NCBI RefSeq assembly: GCF_000818175.1
Contig: NZ_JTIY01000001.1
Location: 5,239,006-5,290,119 of the forward strand
DNA length: 51,114 bases
Origin: Streptomyces sp. AcH 505
Lineage (GTDB): Bacteria; Actinomycetota; Actinomycetes; Streptomycetales; Streptomycetaceae
Direction of reading: 5' to 3'
Under the pieces are notes generated by a model, which was given only the letters and a program-made list of their open reading frames with translations, was not told the DNA's origin and did not search any database. A program made the position numbers and the translations under genes. Positions 1 through 10,818 of this stretch are shown here, one piece after another. How positions within the stretch are numbered: the first letter of the stretch is position 1; each line of letters opens with the position of its first letter.

Positions 1-3000
1 GTCGTCAGGCCCGCATTCGCCAGCGCCTGGCGGATCACCCGCTGCTGCGACGGGCCGTTCGGCGCCGTGAGGCCGTTGCTCGCACCGTCCTGGTTGATCG
101 CCGACCCGCGCACCACCGCCAGGACCGGATGACCGTTCCTGCGGGCATCCGACAGCCGCTCCACGAGGAGCATGCCGACGCCCTCGGCCCAGCCGGTACC
201 GTCCGCCGACGCCGAGAACGCCTTGCACCGGCCGTCCGCGGACAACCCCCGCTGCCGGGAGAACTCGATGAAGGTCCCCGGCGTGGCCATGACCATCGCG
301 CCGCCGGCGAGTGCCATGTCGCACTCGCCCGTGCGTAGGGCTTGCGCCGCCAGGTGTAGTGCCACCAGCGACGACGAGCACGCGGTGTCCACCGTCACCG
401 CTGGACCCTCGAAGCCGAAGGTGTACGACACCCGGCCCGAGGCGATGCTCGCGGAGCCGCCCGTGAGGAGGTACCCCTCCATGCTCTCCGGGGCTTCGTG
501 CCGTCGTGGGCCGTAGTCCTGCGGAGCGATGCCCGCGAAGACGCCGGTACGGCTGCCCCGCAGCTCGGTCGCGTTGACCCCGGCCCGCTCGATCGCCTCC
601 CACGACGTCTCCAGCAGCAACCGCTGCTGCGGATCCATCGCAAGCGCCTCACGCGGCGATATCCCGAAGAACCCCGGATCGAACTCACCGGCCCCGTAAA
701 GGAATCCGCCATGCCGGGCGTAGGAGGTGCCCCGGTTCTCCGGATCGGGGTCGTACAGCTTTTCCAGATTCCAGCCGCGATCCGGGGGGAATTCGCCGAT
801 CACGTCGGCGCGTGAGGCAACCAGGTCCCACAGCCCCTCCGGGGACACCACCCCACCCGGATACCGGCATGCCATGCCCACGATCGCGATCGGCTCGTCG
901 AAGGCGGCGGCTGAACTGCCGTACGTACCAGCGGTGACCGAGGCCTGTGCAGTCTCCTGGCCCAGCAACTCCGTGCGGAGGTAGGTGGCCAGAGCCTGTG
1001 GTGACGCGTAGTCGTACAGCAGCGAACTCGGCAAGCTCACGCCGGTCGCCGCGACGAGCCGGTTGCGCAGCTCGACGGCCGTCAGGGAATCGAAGCCCGC
1101 GTCCTTGAACGCCTTCCCCGCCCCGATCAGACCGGGCCGGACATGACCGAGGACCAGCGCCGCCTGGCTGCTCACCAAGTCGACGAGGATGTGCTCCTGT
1201 TCCTCGGGGCCCATCCCGAGCAGTCGCTGGGCCAGGGGAGTCGCGGCTGCTGTGCGGTCGGCGTCGCCGACCGTGCGCCGAGTGGCCTGCGTACGGACCA
1301 TGCCACGCAACAGGGCGGGGACGGGGCTGCCTTGTGCACCGACCCTGGCGAGGTTCAGCCGGGCGGGTACGGCATGCGTCGCATCCCGCGCCAGCGCCGA
1401 GTCGAAGAGCGCAAGCCCTGTGTCCTGCGGAAGGGGCGCGATGCCCAGGCGGGTCCACCGGGCCAGGGCGGTCGGGTCGAGGGTTCCGGCCATGCCGTCG
1501 GTTGAGTCCTCCCACAGGCCCCAGGCGAGGGAGGTGGCCGGCAGCCCGAGGGTTCTGCGGTGCGTGGCAAGGCCGTCGAGGAAGGCGTTGGCAGCCGCGT
1601 AGTTCGCCTGGCCCGCACTGCCCAGCGTGGCTGCCACGGAAGAGAACAGCACGAAGGCCGTCAGATCCAGATGCCGGGTCAATTCGTGCAGGAGCCAGGC
1701 GCTTTCCGCCTTGGGCCGCCACACGGCATCCAGCCGCTCCGGAGTCAGCGCCGATGCGACGCCGTCGTCCAGGACACCTGCGGCGTGTACGACGGCCGAC
1801 AGCGGACGGTCGGCAGGGACGGCGGCGATCAGCCGGGCGAGGGCGTCGCGGTCGGCGACATCGCAGGCGACCAGTTCAGCGTGTGCCCCGGACTCCGCAA
1901 GTTCGGCGACGAGTTCGGCGGTTCCAGCGGCAGCGGACCCGCGACGGCTGGCCAACACCAGATGCCGGACGCCGTGTTCGGTGACGAGATGACGCGCGAC
2001 GAGTCGGCCCAGTGTGCCGGTGGCGCCCGTGATCAGGACGGTACCTGTCGAACTCCACGGCTCCGTCGACACGTCGGCCTGTACGGCCTGTGCGTCCGGC
2101 GCGGTTCGCTCCGTCAGCCTGGGGACCCTGATGTCCCCTGCACGGAAGGCTACTTGGGGTTCGCCGGAGCCGAGGGCTGCGACGACTGCCCGTACGAAGC
2201 CGGTGTCCCCGACTTCGCCCACGCTCTCGCCAACGCCTTCGTCCACGTCCAACAGGACGAACCGGTCCGGATGCTCGGTCTGTACGGACCGGACCAGGCC
2301 CCAGACGGCCGAGCCGGCCATCGTCGCGGCTTCGCCTACCGCGTCGACCTCCGCGCCCCGGGTCAGCAGGACGAGCTTGGACGCCGCGAACCGGTCGTCC
2401 GCAAGCCACTCCTGCACCGTGGACAGCACACTCTGTACGCAGGCGCGCGCATGCGACCCCGCGTCCTCCGGAGCCGAGCCCAGCGCGCAGGGCACCAGAA
2501 CGAACTCGGGTGCCGACACACCGTCCGTGAGGGCCCGGCCCAACTCCGCCAGGCTCGTGTAGTGCGCAGTGGGCCAGGACTCCGAGGCGTCCGCCACGAG
2601 CACGGTTCGGTCCAGGACCGCATCCGCGTGATCGCCGGTCACCGGCACGGTGACCCAGTCGACGTCGAACAGTCCGCCGAGGGCGCTGCCAGGGGCGGCG
2701 GAGATACTGTCCTGCGGCAGCGCGCCGAGCGTCACGGCCTCCATGGTCGCCACCGCGGCCCCGGTGTGATCGGCGACGTCCACCCGCACGTTCCCGGCGG
2801 CTGTCTGCGAGATGCGCGCACTCAAGCGTCCGGCCCCTGTGGCGTACAGGGACACGCCCTGCCATGCGACGGGCAGGGGCACTGAGTTCGGGTCCGTGCC
2901 GGTGTCCGTGTCCGTGTCGGAGGAGAGGCGTGCCGCGTGGTGAGCGTGCAGCACCGTGTCGAGCAGGAGCGGGTGCAGGCCGAAAGCGGTGCGGGAGGAA

Positions 3001-6000
3001 AGCAGCTCCTCGGGCAGTTCCACCTCGACAAACGTGTCGGTCCCGCGCTGCCTGACCTCTTGCAGCACGGGATACAGCGGACCGCTGTCGTAACCGTGAT
3101 CCGCCAGCCGCTCGTAGACGCTCTCCACCGGAACGGTCACGGCGTCGGCGGGGCGCATGTTGACCCGCTCGGCGGTGGGGGAGAGGCTGGGTTGTGCGGT
3201 GGTGAGTACGCCGGAGGCGTGCAGCGTCCAGTCGTGCGCGGCGTGGCCGCTCGCGCGACGGGTGTGGATGCTGAGCACGGACCGGCCCGAGTCGTCCGGT
3301 GCGGTCACCGCGACCTGAAGGTGCAGAACGTCCCCGTGCGCATCGGCCAGGGTGATCGGAGCGGCGAGTGTCAGCTCCTCGATGTGACCACAACGCACCT
3401 CCTCTCCTGCTCGCAGGGCCAGTTCCACGAGGGCGGAGCCGGAAAGCACGACAGCCGCGGGCGCCGCCGTGTCCAGCGCCGGCCAGGGGAGCGAGGCGGC
3501 GGACAGCTGCCCGCTGAGAATCACGGATCCGCCGGCGACTTCCGTCGCGGCGGTGAGGAGGGGGTGGTCGATGGCGGTGAGTCCGGCGGTGGTGACGTCG
3601 CCGGTGGCGGTTGTCGCGTTGAGCCAGTAATGCTGGTGCTGGAAGGCGTAGGTGGGGAGTTCGAGATGGCGCAGGGGGGTGGACTCGAAGTACGTTGCCC
3701 AGTCGACGCGAACGCCACGGGTGTGGAGAGCGGCCAAGGCCTCGACCACAGCACGTGTCTCGTCGCGGTTCTTGCGGATGGCCGGGACGAAGGCGGTGGT
3801 GTCGCCCGTGTCGACGGTCTGCTGGGCAAGTCCGGAGAGAACCCCGTCCGGACCCACCTCGACAAACAGCGTCGCACCGGCGGCGCGAGCCGCCGTCACG
3901 CCGTCTGCGAAGCGGACCGCTTCACGGACGTGCTGTACCCAGTAGTCGGGGGTGGTGAGCTGGCCGTGCTCGGCGAGCTGCCCGGTGACGTTGGAGATCA
4001 GCGGGATCGTCGGCTCGGCATAGGTCAGACCGTCCGCCACCTGCCGGAAGTCCTCCAACATCGGATCCATCAGCGGCGAGTGGAACGCGTGCGAGACCCG
4101 CAGCCTGCGCGTCCGGATCTTGCGATCGGCCAGCAGCTGCCCGATCTCCTCGACCGCAGACTCCGCACCGGAGATGACGACAGCGGCAGGACCGTTCACG
4201 GCCGCGATGCTCACCTCGCGCTCGCGGCCTGCCAGCAGAGGAAGTACGTCCCCCTCGGACGCGGCGACGGCGAGCATCGCACCACCACTCGGCAGCGCCT
4301 GCATCAACCGGGCACGCGCCGCCACCAGACGGCACGCATCCTCCAGAGAGAACACCCCCGCCACATGTGCGGCCGCCAACTCACCGATCGAATGCCCCGC
4401 CAGCACGTCCGCCGCAACCCCATACGAGACAAGCAACCGGTACAACGCCACCTCGAAAGCGAACAGAGCCGGCTGCGTCATCCCCGTCTCATCCAACAGC
4501 CCGGCCAACTCCGAACCCGGCTCCGCGTGAACCACATCCCGAACCGGGTGCGCCAGCAACGGATCCAGAACCGCACACACCTCATCCCATGCGGCAGCGA
4601 ACACCGGGAATCCGGAGGCCAGTTCGCGGCCCATGCCCAGCCGCTGGCTACCCTGCCCGGCGAACAACAGCGCCAGCTTCCCGCCCGCACCACTACCGCT
4701 CACCACACCAGCAGCAGACGCCCCAGACGCCAGCGCCGCCAAACCTGCCAGCAGCTCGCCCCGGTCCGCGCCCACCACGACCGCCCGCTCGTCCAGCACC
4801 GTCCGCGACGAGACCAGCGCGCGGCCCACCGCAGCGACGTCCGCCTCAGGAGCGTCCTCCGCCCACTCACGCAGACGGGCCGCCTGCCCCCGCAGCGCCT
4901 CGACGTTGCGGGCGGAGATCATCCACGGCACGAGCGGCAGAACCGGCCCGTCAGCCTGCGCCTCTGCCTCCACGGCCGAGTCGGCCAACTCGCACTGCTC
5001 GATGACCACATGGGCGTTGGTCCCACTGATCCCGAACGACGAGACCGCCGCGCGCCGGGGGTGGCCGGACGCGGACCACTCCCGGGACTGGGTCAGCAGC
5101 TCGACGGCGCCCGCCGTCCAGTCCACGTGCGGCGACGGCGCGTCGACATGCAGCGTCTGCGGCAGCACGCCGTGCCGCATCGCCATGACCATCTTGATGA
5201 TGCCGCCCACACCGGCAGCCGCCTGCGTGTGGCCGATGTTCGACTTCAGCGAGCCCAGCCACAGGGGCCGGTCCTCGGCCCGCCCCTGCCCGTATGTCGC
5301 GATCAGGGCCTGCGCCTCGATCGGGTCACCCAGTGTCGTCCCCGTACCGTGCGCCTCGACCGCATCCACCTCAGCACCGGCAAGACCGGCGTTGGCCAGC
5401 GCCTGCCGGATCACTCGTTCCTGTGAGGGGCCGTTCGGTGCCGTGAGGCCGTTGCTTGCTCCGTCCTGGTTGATTGCCGACCCGCGCACCAGCGCCAGCA
5501 CGGGATGACCGTTCCGGCGCGCGTCCGACAGGCGCTCCACGAGCAGCATGCCGACGCCCTCGGCCCAGCCGGTACCGTCCGCGGACGCCGAGAACGCCTT
5601 GCACCGGCCGTCCACCGACAAGCCCCGCTGGCGGGAGAACTCCACGAACATGCCGGGAGAGGCCATGACGGTGGCGCCGCCGGCGAGGGCCATGTCGCAC
5701 TCGCCCGAGCGCAGGGCCTGCGCCGCCAGGTGCAGGGCTACCAGCGAGGACGAGCACGCGGTGTCCACCGTCACCGCGGGACCCTCGAAACCGAAGGTGT
5801 ACGACACGCGACCCGAGGCCACGCTGACCGAATTGCCGGTCAGCGCGTAGCCCTCCGCTCCCTCGGCCGCCTCAGCGGCTTCGTGGAGACGCGGACCGTA
5901 TTCCTGCGACATGGCGCCGGCGAAGACGCCGGTACGGCTGCCGCGCAGCTCGGTCGCGTTGATCCCGGCCCGCTCGATCGCCTCCCAGGAGGTCTCCAGC

Positions 6001-9000
6001 AGCAGTCGCTGCTGCGGATCCATCGCCAACGCCTCACGCGGCGAAATCCCGAAGAACCCAGGATCGAACTCCCCGGCCCCATACAGGAATCCACCGTGCC
6101 GGGCGTACGAGGTCCCCCGGCTCTCCGGATCCGGGTCGTACAGCTTCTCCACATCCCAGCCACGGTCAGCCGGAAACTCCCCCACACCGTCCCGAGCACC
6201 CGCCACCAGATCCCACAAACTCTCCGGCGACACCACCCCACCCGGATACCGGCACGCCATCCCCACAATCGCGATCGGATCATCGTCGACCGGAGCCTTG
6301 GCCGGAATGACCGGCGTCAACCCATCCTCAACGTCGGTGAGTTGCGTCAGCAGATGAGTGACGAGGGAGTGCGGGGTGGGGAAGTTGAAGAGGAGCGTCG
6401 CGGGGAGCTGAAGTCCGGTCGCGGTGTTGAGTCGGTTGCGCAGCTCAACAGCGCTGAGGGAGTCGAAGCCGAGTTCCTTGAACGCGAGCGTGGCGTCGAC
6501 GGTTCGGGAAGTGGCGTACCCGAGGGTCAGGGCGATCTGCGTGCAGACGAGGTCCAGCAGCTCGCGTTCCTGCTCCTCGACCGACAGCGCGCCGATTTTG
6601 CCCGCCAAGGACGTCACAGACGGTTCGACAGCTACGAACGCCACCGGGGCAGCACCGGCCGCCGTAACGGCGCCCGCGCCCGCAGCGGTGGCCGAGTCCT
6701 GGAGCCAGTGCCTGTCCCGCTGGAACGCGTACGTGGGCAGCTTGACGCGCCGCCCGCCCGATCCGTCGTACACCGCCTCCCAGGCCACTCCGGCGCCTCG
6801 TACGTACAGCCTCGCCAGCGCCTGGTGCACGGTGCCGGTCTCTGAGCGTCCGTCGCGCAGCGCGGCGACGAAATCGGCGTCCGCTGTGCCGTCCAGGCAC
6901 TGTTGCCCGAGGGCCGTCAGTACGGAGCCGGGGCCGATCTCGACGTATACGGCTACGTCTTCGGCGGCCAGCGACCGGATGCCGTCGCCGAAGCGGACCG
7001 CCTCACGCACATGGCGCACCCAGTGGTCGGGCGAACCGAGTTGGTCGGTGGTCGCGTACGTGCCGGTGAGGTTCGTGACGATCGGGAGAGTGGGTGCGTG
7101 GTAGGTCAGCGACTCGGCCACCTGCCGGAACTCGTCCAGCATCGGTTCCATCAGTGGGGAGTGGAAGGCGTGGGAGACCTGCAGGCGATGGACTTTGCGG
7201 CCGGCGGCGCGGAAGGTCTCGGCGATCTCCTCGACACGGTCCCGCTCGCCCGAAATGACGGTGGAGGCCGGCCCGTTGACGGCGGCGACGCCGACGGACG
7301 CCGCTGCCTCACCTTCCAGGTGGGGGAGTACTTCCTCCTCCGTCGCCTGGACGGCGATCATCGCGCCGCCGTCCGGCAGGCTCTGCATCAGACGCCCGCG
7401 AGCGGAGACGAGCGTGCAGGCGTCCGACAGGCTGAGCACTCCGGCGACATGGGCCGCGGAGATCTCGCCGATGGAGTGCCCGATCAGATGGTCGGGGCGT
7501 ACGCCCCAGCTCTCGTAGAGACGGGTGAGCGCGATCTCGAAGGCGAAGAGCGCGGGCTGCGCGAAGGCTGTCCGGTGGAGCAGTTCCGCCTCAGGGGTGC
7601 CTTCGGCGCTGAACATCACGTCGCGCAGCGGCACGGAGAGCTGGTCGTCGAGGACGGCGGCGATCTCGTCCAGGGCGGCGGCGAACACGGGATGGGCGTC
7701 GTACAACTCACTTCCCATGCCGGGGCGTTGACTGCCCTGCCCCGAGTAGAGGAAGGCGACGTCGGCCCGCCCGGTGCCGGGTGTGTGGCCCGTCACGACA
7801 TCGGCGGCGGGCTCGCCACGCGACAGCCGGTCCAGGGCGTCGGCTGCGTCCTCGGCGGTGGCTGCCACGACTACCGCCCGGTGCGCGAAGGCCTCGCGCG
7901 TGGTGGCCAGGGCGAGCGCGGTGTCGACCAGCCGGGCCGGGGATTCGGCAGAGGCGTCAGCCGCAGCCTCACCGCCCGCGTCGGCGAGCAGATGGTCGCG
8001 CAGGCGCGCCGCCTGGCCGCGCAGTCCTGCCTCGCTGTGCCCGGAGAGCGGCAGCAGAACCGGACCGTGGTCCCGGTCCGCCGATGCCGATGCCGATGCC
8101 GATGCCGACGCCGACGTCGATCCCGACCCCTGAGTCGGAAGTCCGCCCAGCTGTGAACCCTTCGCCACCCCGCTCTGCTCGAACCCGGCCAGGATCACAT
8201 GGCAGTTGGTGCCGCCCATGCCGAAGGAACTGACCCCGGCGAGCGGTAGTACGTCGGTGCGCGGCCACGGCTTCAGCTCCGTGTTCACCCGCAGGTTGAG
8301 CTCGTCCAACGGGATCAGCGGATGGGGGGTCTCGAAGTTCAGGGACGGCGGCAGCTGCCGGTGGTGAATGCTCAGCGCGGCCTTGAGCAGCCCGACGATG
8401 CCCGCAGCGCCCTCCAGGTGGCCGACATTCGTCTTGGCGGAGCCGACGAGCAGCGGTGCGCCTGGTTCCTTCGCCGTACCGATGGCGGCGCCGAGCGCCC
8501 GCGCCTCGATGGGGTCCCCGATCCGGGTGCCGGTCCCGTGCAGTTCGACGTACTGGACGTCTGCCGCCGCCACCCCCGCCCGGCGGCAGGCCAGTCGGAC
8601 GACCTCTTCCTGCGCGTGCCGGTCGGGGACCGTCAACCCCTCGCTGGCGCCGTCGTTGTTGACGGCGCTGCCGGCGATCACGCAGTACACCTGGTCGCCG
8701 TCGGCCAGGGCGCGGGCCAGTGGTTTGAGTACGACAACGGCGCCGCCCTCGCCGCGGACGTAGCCGTTGGCGCGGGCGTCGAAGGTGAAGCACCTGCCGT
8801 CCGGGGACAGTCCGCCGAACTTCGCCGCTGCGACCGTGCCTTCAGAGGTGAGGTTGAGGTTGACGCCGGCGACGATCGCGAGGCCGGACTCGTTGTCGCG
8901 CAGGCTTTGGCAGGCCATGTGGACGGCGGTCAGCGAGGCGGACTGGGCGGAGTCGACCGTCATACTGGGACCGCGCAGGCCGAGCGTGTACGACACCCGG

Positions 9001-9494
9001 TTGGCGAGCAGCGCCCGGCTGAGGCCGGTGAGACTGTGCCGGGTGACCGCTTCGGGGCCGTTGCCCTGGAGGAGGGCCGCGTAGTCCCCGGCCATGGCAC
9101 CGACGAACACGCCCGTGGTGGACTGCCGCAGACTGCTGGGCACGATTCCGGCGTCCTCGAGCGCTTCCCAGCTCAGTTCCATGACGAGCCGCTGCTGGGG
9201 GTCCATCATCGCGGCCTCGTTCGGCGGAATTCCGAAGAAGCCGGCGTCGAATTCGGTGATGCCGTCGATGAAGCCGCCGTGCCGGATGTTGGCCCTGCCG
9301 GGAGCGGCCGAATCCTTGTCGAAGAAGTCGTAGGAGTTCCACCGGTCGGCGGGCACTTCCGTGATGGCGTCCCGGCCGTCGGAGAGGAGCCGCCAGAATG
9401 ATTCCGGGTCGCCGGCCTGGGGAAGGCGGCACGCCAGACCGACGATCGCCACCGCGTCTTCGGAAACGTCACGAGAGGGAAGTTCGAAGGACAT
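1..9494 (-). CDS. Modular type I polyketide synthase, first protein (loading module, module 1, start of module 2); 3' end outside window
   Basis: Cytosolic megasynthase that starts and extends a polyketide chain; about 3,164 residues are visible. The ATG at 9494 leads straight into a ketosynthase with no docking coiled coil, as in the first protein of an assembly line. Domains in order: KSQ (about 10-435; DSAQSAS, active-site Cys replaced by Gln184), AT (about 480-910; GHSIGE Ser674, HAFH), ACP (Ser1012), KS1 (DTACSSS Cys1247), AT1 (GHSIGE Ser1702, HAFH), DH-like region (about 1970-2250, catalytic His missing), KR (about 2270-2685; GATGTLG, LDD motif, Tyr2632, so B-type), ACP1 (Ser2803), KS2 (Cys3039). 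HAFH is the malonyl-CoA signature, so the prediction is acetyl starter by malonyl decarboxylation, then one malonate unit with its ketone reduced. No ER is present between DH and KR. The final product cannot be read from this fragment. Confidence 0.97.
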   Translation of the reverse strand, partial: MSFELPSRDVSEDAVAIVGLACRLPQAGDPESFWRLLSDGRDAITEVPADRWNSYDFFDKDSAAPGRANIRHGGFIDGITEFDAGFFGIPPNEAAMMDPQQRLVMELSWEALEDAGIVPSSLRQSTTGVFVGAMAGDYAALLQGNGPEAVTRHSLTGLSRALLANRVSYTLGLRGPSMTVDSAQSASLTAVHMACQSLRDNESGLAIVAGVNLNLTSEGTVAAAKFGGLSPDGRCFTFDARANGYVRGEGGAVVVLKPLARALADGDQVYCVIAGSAVNNDGASEGLTVPDRHAQEEVVRLACRRAGVAAADVQYVELHGTGTRIGDPIEARALGAAIGTAKEPGAPLLVGSAKTNVGHLEGAAGIVGLLKAALSIHHRQLPPSLNFETPHPLIPLDELNLRVNTELKPWPRTDVLPLAGVSSFGMGGTNCHVILAGFEQSGVAKGSQLGGLPTQGSGSTSASASASASASADRDHGPVLLPLSGHSEAGLRGQAARLRDHLLADAGGEAAADASAESPARLVDTALALATTREAFAHRAVVVAATAEDAADALDRLSRGEPAADVVTGHTPGTGRADVAFLYSGQGSQRPGMGSELYDAHPVFAAALDEIAAVLDDQLSVPLRDVMFSAEGTPEAELLHRTAFAQPALFAFEIALTRLYESWGVRPDHLIGHSIGEISAAHVAGVLSLSDACTLVSARGRLMQSLPDGGAMIAVQATEEEVLPHLEGEAAASVGVAAVNGPASTVISGERDRVEEIAETFRAAGRKVHRLQVSHAFHSPLMEPMLDEFRQVAESLTYHAPTLPIVTNLTGTYATTDQLGSPDHWVRHVREAVRFGDGIRSLAAEDVAVYVEIGPGSVLTALGQQCLDGTADADFVAALRDGRSETGTVHQALARLYVRGAGVAWEAVYDGSGGRRVKLPTYAFQRDRHWLQDSATAAGAGAVTAAGAAPVAFVAVEPSVTSLAGKIGALSVEEQERELLDLVCTQIALTLGYATSRTVDATLAFKELGFDSLSAVELRNRLNTATGLQLPATLLFNFPTPHSLVTHLLTQLTDVEDGLTPVIPAKAPVDDDPIAIVGMACRYPGGVVSPESLWDLVAGARDGVGEFPADRGWDVEKLYDPDPESRGTSYARHGGFLYGAGEFDPGFFGISPREALAMDPQQRLLLETSWEAIERAGINATELRGSRTGVFAGAMSQEYGPRLHEAAEAAEGAEGYALTGNSVSVASGRVSYTFGFEGPAVTVDTACSSSLVALHLAAQALRSGECDMALAGGATVMASPGMFVEFSRQRGLSVDGRCKAFSASADGTGWAEGVGMLLVERLSDARRNGHPVLALVRGSAINQDGASNGLTAPNGPSQERVIRQALANAGLAGAEVDAVEAHGTGTTLGDPIEAQALIATYGQGRAEDRPLWLGSLKSNIGHTQAAAGVGGIIKMVMAMRHGVLPQTLHVDAPSPHVDWTAGAVELLTQSREWSASGHPRRAAVSSFGISGTNAHVVIEQCELADSAVEAEAQADGPVLPLVPWMISARNVEALRGQAARLREWAEDAPEADVAAVGRALVSSRTVLDERAVVVGADRGELLAGLAALASGASAAGVVSGSGAGGKLALLFAGQGSQRLGMGRELASGFPVFAAAWDEVCAVLDPLLAHPVRDVVHAEPGSELAGLLDETGMTQPALFAFEVALYRLLVSYGVAADVLAGHSIGELAAAHVAGVFSLEDACRLVAARARLMQALPSGGAMLAVAASEGDVLPLLAGREREVSIAAVNGPAAVVISGAESAVEEIGQLLADRKIRTRRLRVSHAFHSPLMDPMLEDFRQVADGLTYAEPTIPLISNVTGQLAEHGQLTTPDYWVQHVREAVRFADGVTAARAAGATLFVEVGPDGVLSGLAQQTVDTGDTTAFVPAIRKNRDETRAVVEALAALHTRGVRVDWATYFESTPLRHLELPTYAFQHQHYWLNATTATGDVTTAGLTAIDHPLLTAATEVAGGSVILSGQLSAASLPWPALDTAAPAAVVLSGSALVELALRAGEEVRCGHIEELTLAAPITLADAHGDVLHLQVAVTAPDDSGRSVLSIHTRRASGHAAHDWTLHASGVLTTAQPSLSPTAERVNMRPADAVTVPVESVYERLADHGYDSGPLYPVLQEVRQRGTDTFVEVELPEELLSSRTAFGLHPLLLDTVLHAHHAARLSSDTDTDTGTDPNSVPLPVAWQGVSLYATGAGRLSARISQTAAGNVRVDVADHTGAAVATMEAVTLGALPQDSISAAPGSALGGLFDVDWVTVPVTGDHADAVLDRTVLVADASESWPTAHYTSLAELGRALTDGVSAPEFVLVPCALGSAPEDAGSHARACVQSVLSTVQEWLADDRFAASKLVLLTRGAEVDAVGEAATMAGSAVWGLVRSVQTEHPDRFVLLDVDEGVGESVGEVGDTGFVRAVVAALGSGEPQVAFRAGDIRVPRLTERTAPDAQAVQADVSTEPWSSTGTVLITGATGTLGRLVARHLVTEHGVRHLVLASRRGSAAAGTAELVAELAESGAHAELVACDVADRDALARLIAAVPADRPLSAVVHAAGVLDDGVASALTPERLDAVWRPKAESAWLLHELTRHLDLTAFVLFSSVAATLGSAGQANYAAANAFLDGLATHRRTLGLPATSLAWGLWEDSTDGMAGTLDPTALARWTRLGIAPLPQDTGLALFDSALARDATHAVPARLNLARVGAQGSPVPALLRGMVRTQATRRTVGDADRTAAATPLAQRLLGMGPEEQEHILVDLVSSQAALVLGHVRPGLIGAGKAFKDAGFDSLTAVELRNRLVAATGVSLPSSLLYDYASPQALATYLRTELLGQETAQASVTAGTYGSSAAAFDEPIAIVGMACRYPGGVVSPEGLWDLVASRADVIGEFPPDRGWNLEKLYDPDPENRGTSYARHGGFLYGAGEFDPGFFGISPREALAMDPQQRLLLETSWEAIERAGVNATELRGSRTGVFAGIAPQDYGPRRHEAPESMEGYLLTGGSASIASGRVSYTFGFEGPAVTVDTACSSSLVALHLAAQALRTGECDMALAGGAMVMATPGTFIEFSRQRGLSADGRCKAFSASADGTGWAEGVGMLLVERLSDARRNGHPVLAVVRGSAINQDGASNGLTAPNGPSQQRVIRQALANAGLT
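8081..8126. repeat. Hexanucleotide repeat coding the KSQ-AT linker of the PKS
   Basis: On the minus strand TCGGCA-type hexamers are repeated about six to seven times and are read in frame as alternating Ser-Ala ([18 protein letters not shown]). The tract lies between the loading KS and AT domains. Gain or loss of units by slippage would keep the frame and change only linker length. Confidence 0.85.
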
Positions 9495-9535
9495 TAAACC
9501 CAATCCAGATTCCGGCGGTGCGATACGGATGGCAA

Positions 9536-9566
9536 GGTCTCTCGTGCGGCTCGGTCTCTCGTGCGG
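9536..9566. repeat. 14-bp direct repeat in the PKS leader
   Basis: GGTCTCTCGTGCGG occurs at 9536-9549 and again at 9553-9566, a 17-bp period, 42-72 bp upstream of the PKS start codon on the opposite strand. It may be a regulator site or part of the 5' leader; no known consensus was recognised. Confidence 0.6.
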
Positions 9567-9592
9567 ATCGGCCGACCGGGACGCGCGGGATC

Positions 9593-9659
9593 ACCGGTCG
9601 GCCCGTACAAGGCGTAGGCGTCGTACGAGGCCTTTACGGGCCGTACGGGACCGACCGGT
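9593..9659. terminator. Long inverted repeat between FG-GAP gene and PKS gene
   Basis: ACCGGTCGGCCCGTAC (9593-9608) pairs with GTACGGGACCGACCGGT (9643-9659) with a single bulged base. The 34-nt loop can pair further (AAGGC with GCCTT). It begins 17 bp beyond the FG-GAP stop codon and lies 99 bp before the PKS ATG. It could terminate the FG-GAP transcript, as U-tract-free hairpins often do in Streptomyces, or act as an attenuator of PKS transcription. Confidence 0.6.
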
Positions 9660-9675
9660 GGCGGCGCGTTGGGGA

Positions 9676-10614
9676 TCAGCTGATCACGTCGCACTTCTCG
9701 AATCCGGTGCCGACGGCGACCGGATCCTGAAGCGTGGCCAGCGGGTTGTCCGGGTCGAACTTCCCCGAGTGGACATAGGCGTTGAGGGTGCCGTCGGGGC
9801 GCAGGCCCAGCAGGTCCGGCTTGCCGTCGAGGTCGATGTCGGTCAGCGTCATCATCATCATGTCGTGCCAGCCGTGCGCGATGGTGTGCCAGGTGCCGGA
9901 GGGCGCGGTCCCCGCCGGCGTGCCGGGCTTGGCGGGGAACTCGTAGAGGTCGATGTTCCCGTTGGCGCGGCGCACGACCAGGTCGAGGTTGCCGTTACCG
10001 GTGAAGTCGGCCATGGCGAAGGGGAAGTCGTCGACACTGATCTCGGTGAGCGGTACCGGGTCGCGGCTGTAGGTGTGATCGTGGATCACACCGGCGTCGC
10101 GGTGCACGAACGCGTCCACGTTCCCGCCGCCCTCGCCGCGGGCGAAGGTGTCGTCGGTGCCCGAGCCGGTCAGGTCGGCGAAGCCGATCGTCTCCCACCG
10201 CCGGCCGTCCTCGCGCTTGCCGGAGACCCGGAGCGGGTCGGAGAACGGACCGATCTCGCCGGGCCCGCCGGTGTTCTGGAGCAGGAAGTAGCCGAACTCG
10301 CCGTTCTCACCGGGATTGAATTCGCTTACGCTGAAGGCGCAGATGTCCGCCTTGCCGTTTCCTGTGGCGTCCACCGCACGGACGAAGAAGAAGCGCTGCC
10401 AGCCGAACCCTTCGGCGATTTTGACCGGCTCTTCGAAGGTGTTGGTCCCGTTGAACGTTCCGCTGTGCGGATGGACGAACAACTCGCCCGTCTGGGCGTT
10501 CCGTACCAGCAGATCGAGCCGTCCGTCGCCCCGGAATGATCGGCACTGGCCGTTAGCGAATATCGGCGCCATTGCGGAAAGCCCCTCTTGATAAGTGAGC
10601 TGGGTAGCGTTCAT
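9676..10614 (-). CDS. FG-GAP/VCBS-like repeat protein, cytoplasmic, next to PKS
   Basis: 312 residues, probably a beta-propeller. At least five repeats carry a calcium-loop-like core of the form D-x-T/D-G-x-G-x-x-D (for example DATGNGKADI, DLTGSGTDDT, DFTGNGNLDL, DIDLDGKPDL). Most family members are secreted or surface proteins, but no signal peptide or membrane segment is seen here. The gene lies upstream of the PKS in the same orientation, 181 bp apart, with a strong hairpin between them. The ATG at 10614 gives the longest frame; the ATG at 10572 has a better ribosome site (AAGAGGGG) and could be the true start. No catalytic motif is recognised, so its role in the cluster is unknown. Confidence 0.85.
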   Translation of the reverse strand: MNATQLTYQEGLSAMAPIFANGQCRSFRGDGRLDLLVRNAQTGELFVHPHSGTFNGTNTFEEPVKIAEGFGWQRFFFVRAVDATGNGKADICAFSVSEFNPGENGEFGYFLLQNTGGPGEIGPFSDPLRVSGKREDGRRWETIGFADLTGSGTDDTFARGEGGGNVDAFVHRDAGVIHDHTYSRDPVPLTEISVDDFPFAMADFTGNGNLDLVVRRANGNIDLYEFPAKPGTPAGTAPSGTWHTIAHGWHDMMMMTLTDIDLDGKPDLLGLRPDGTLNAYVHSGKFDPDNPLATLQDPVAVGTGFEKCDVIS

Positions 10615-10639
10615 TCTTTCCGGAGGGGCAGGGATGGGT

Positions 10640-10672
10640 AACCCCTAACCGCCCCCTAAGTGTTGGCCCCAG
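10640..10672 (-). promoter_or_regulatory. C/G-run element upstream of FG-GAP gene (copy A)
   Basis: Read on the minus strand the element contains two TTAGGGG heptamers 11 bp apart, preceded by CTGGGGCC. It ends 26 bp before the 10614 start codon. A very similar arrangement stands upstream of the methyltransferase gene (15806-15837). Direct heptamers at 11-bp spacing recall SARP-type sites, but no SARP gene is present in this window. Confidence 0.55.
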
Positions 10673-10713
10673 GGGGCTGCCTTGGCCGCGGTGCGGCGTG
10701 GTGCGGGGGCACA

Positions 10714-10734
10714 ATGATGCGTGACAGGCATCAT
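10714..10734. promoter_or_regulatory. Palindrome ATGATGC-N7-GCATCAT in divergent promoter region
   Basis: Perfect 7-bp arms separated by 7 bp lie between the FG-GAP gene (minus) and the sensor kinase gene (plus), about 85 bp before the kinase start. This is typical geometry for a dimeric repressor or response regulator; the protein that binds is not known. Confidence 0.55.
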
Positions 10735-10818
10735 GGGTGTGACCTCCCGGAAAGCTGGATTCTTGCGTCATACGCGATCTGAGACCCGCGTCCGTCCGTC
10801 GTCGGGCGGTGAACTCGG

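Noticed and set aside
2937..5426. 829-residue plus-strand frame inside the PKS
   Set aside because: Antisense of the AT, DH and KS domains of the PKS, all of which have intact motifs on the minus strand.
9674..9685. 12-bp palindrome GATCAGCTGATC at the FG-GAP stop codon
   Set aside because: It is part of the last codons and is short; no loop for a terminator and no reason to see it as an operator.
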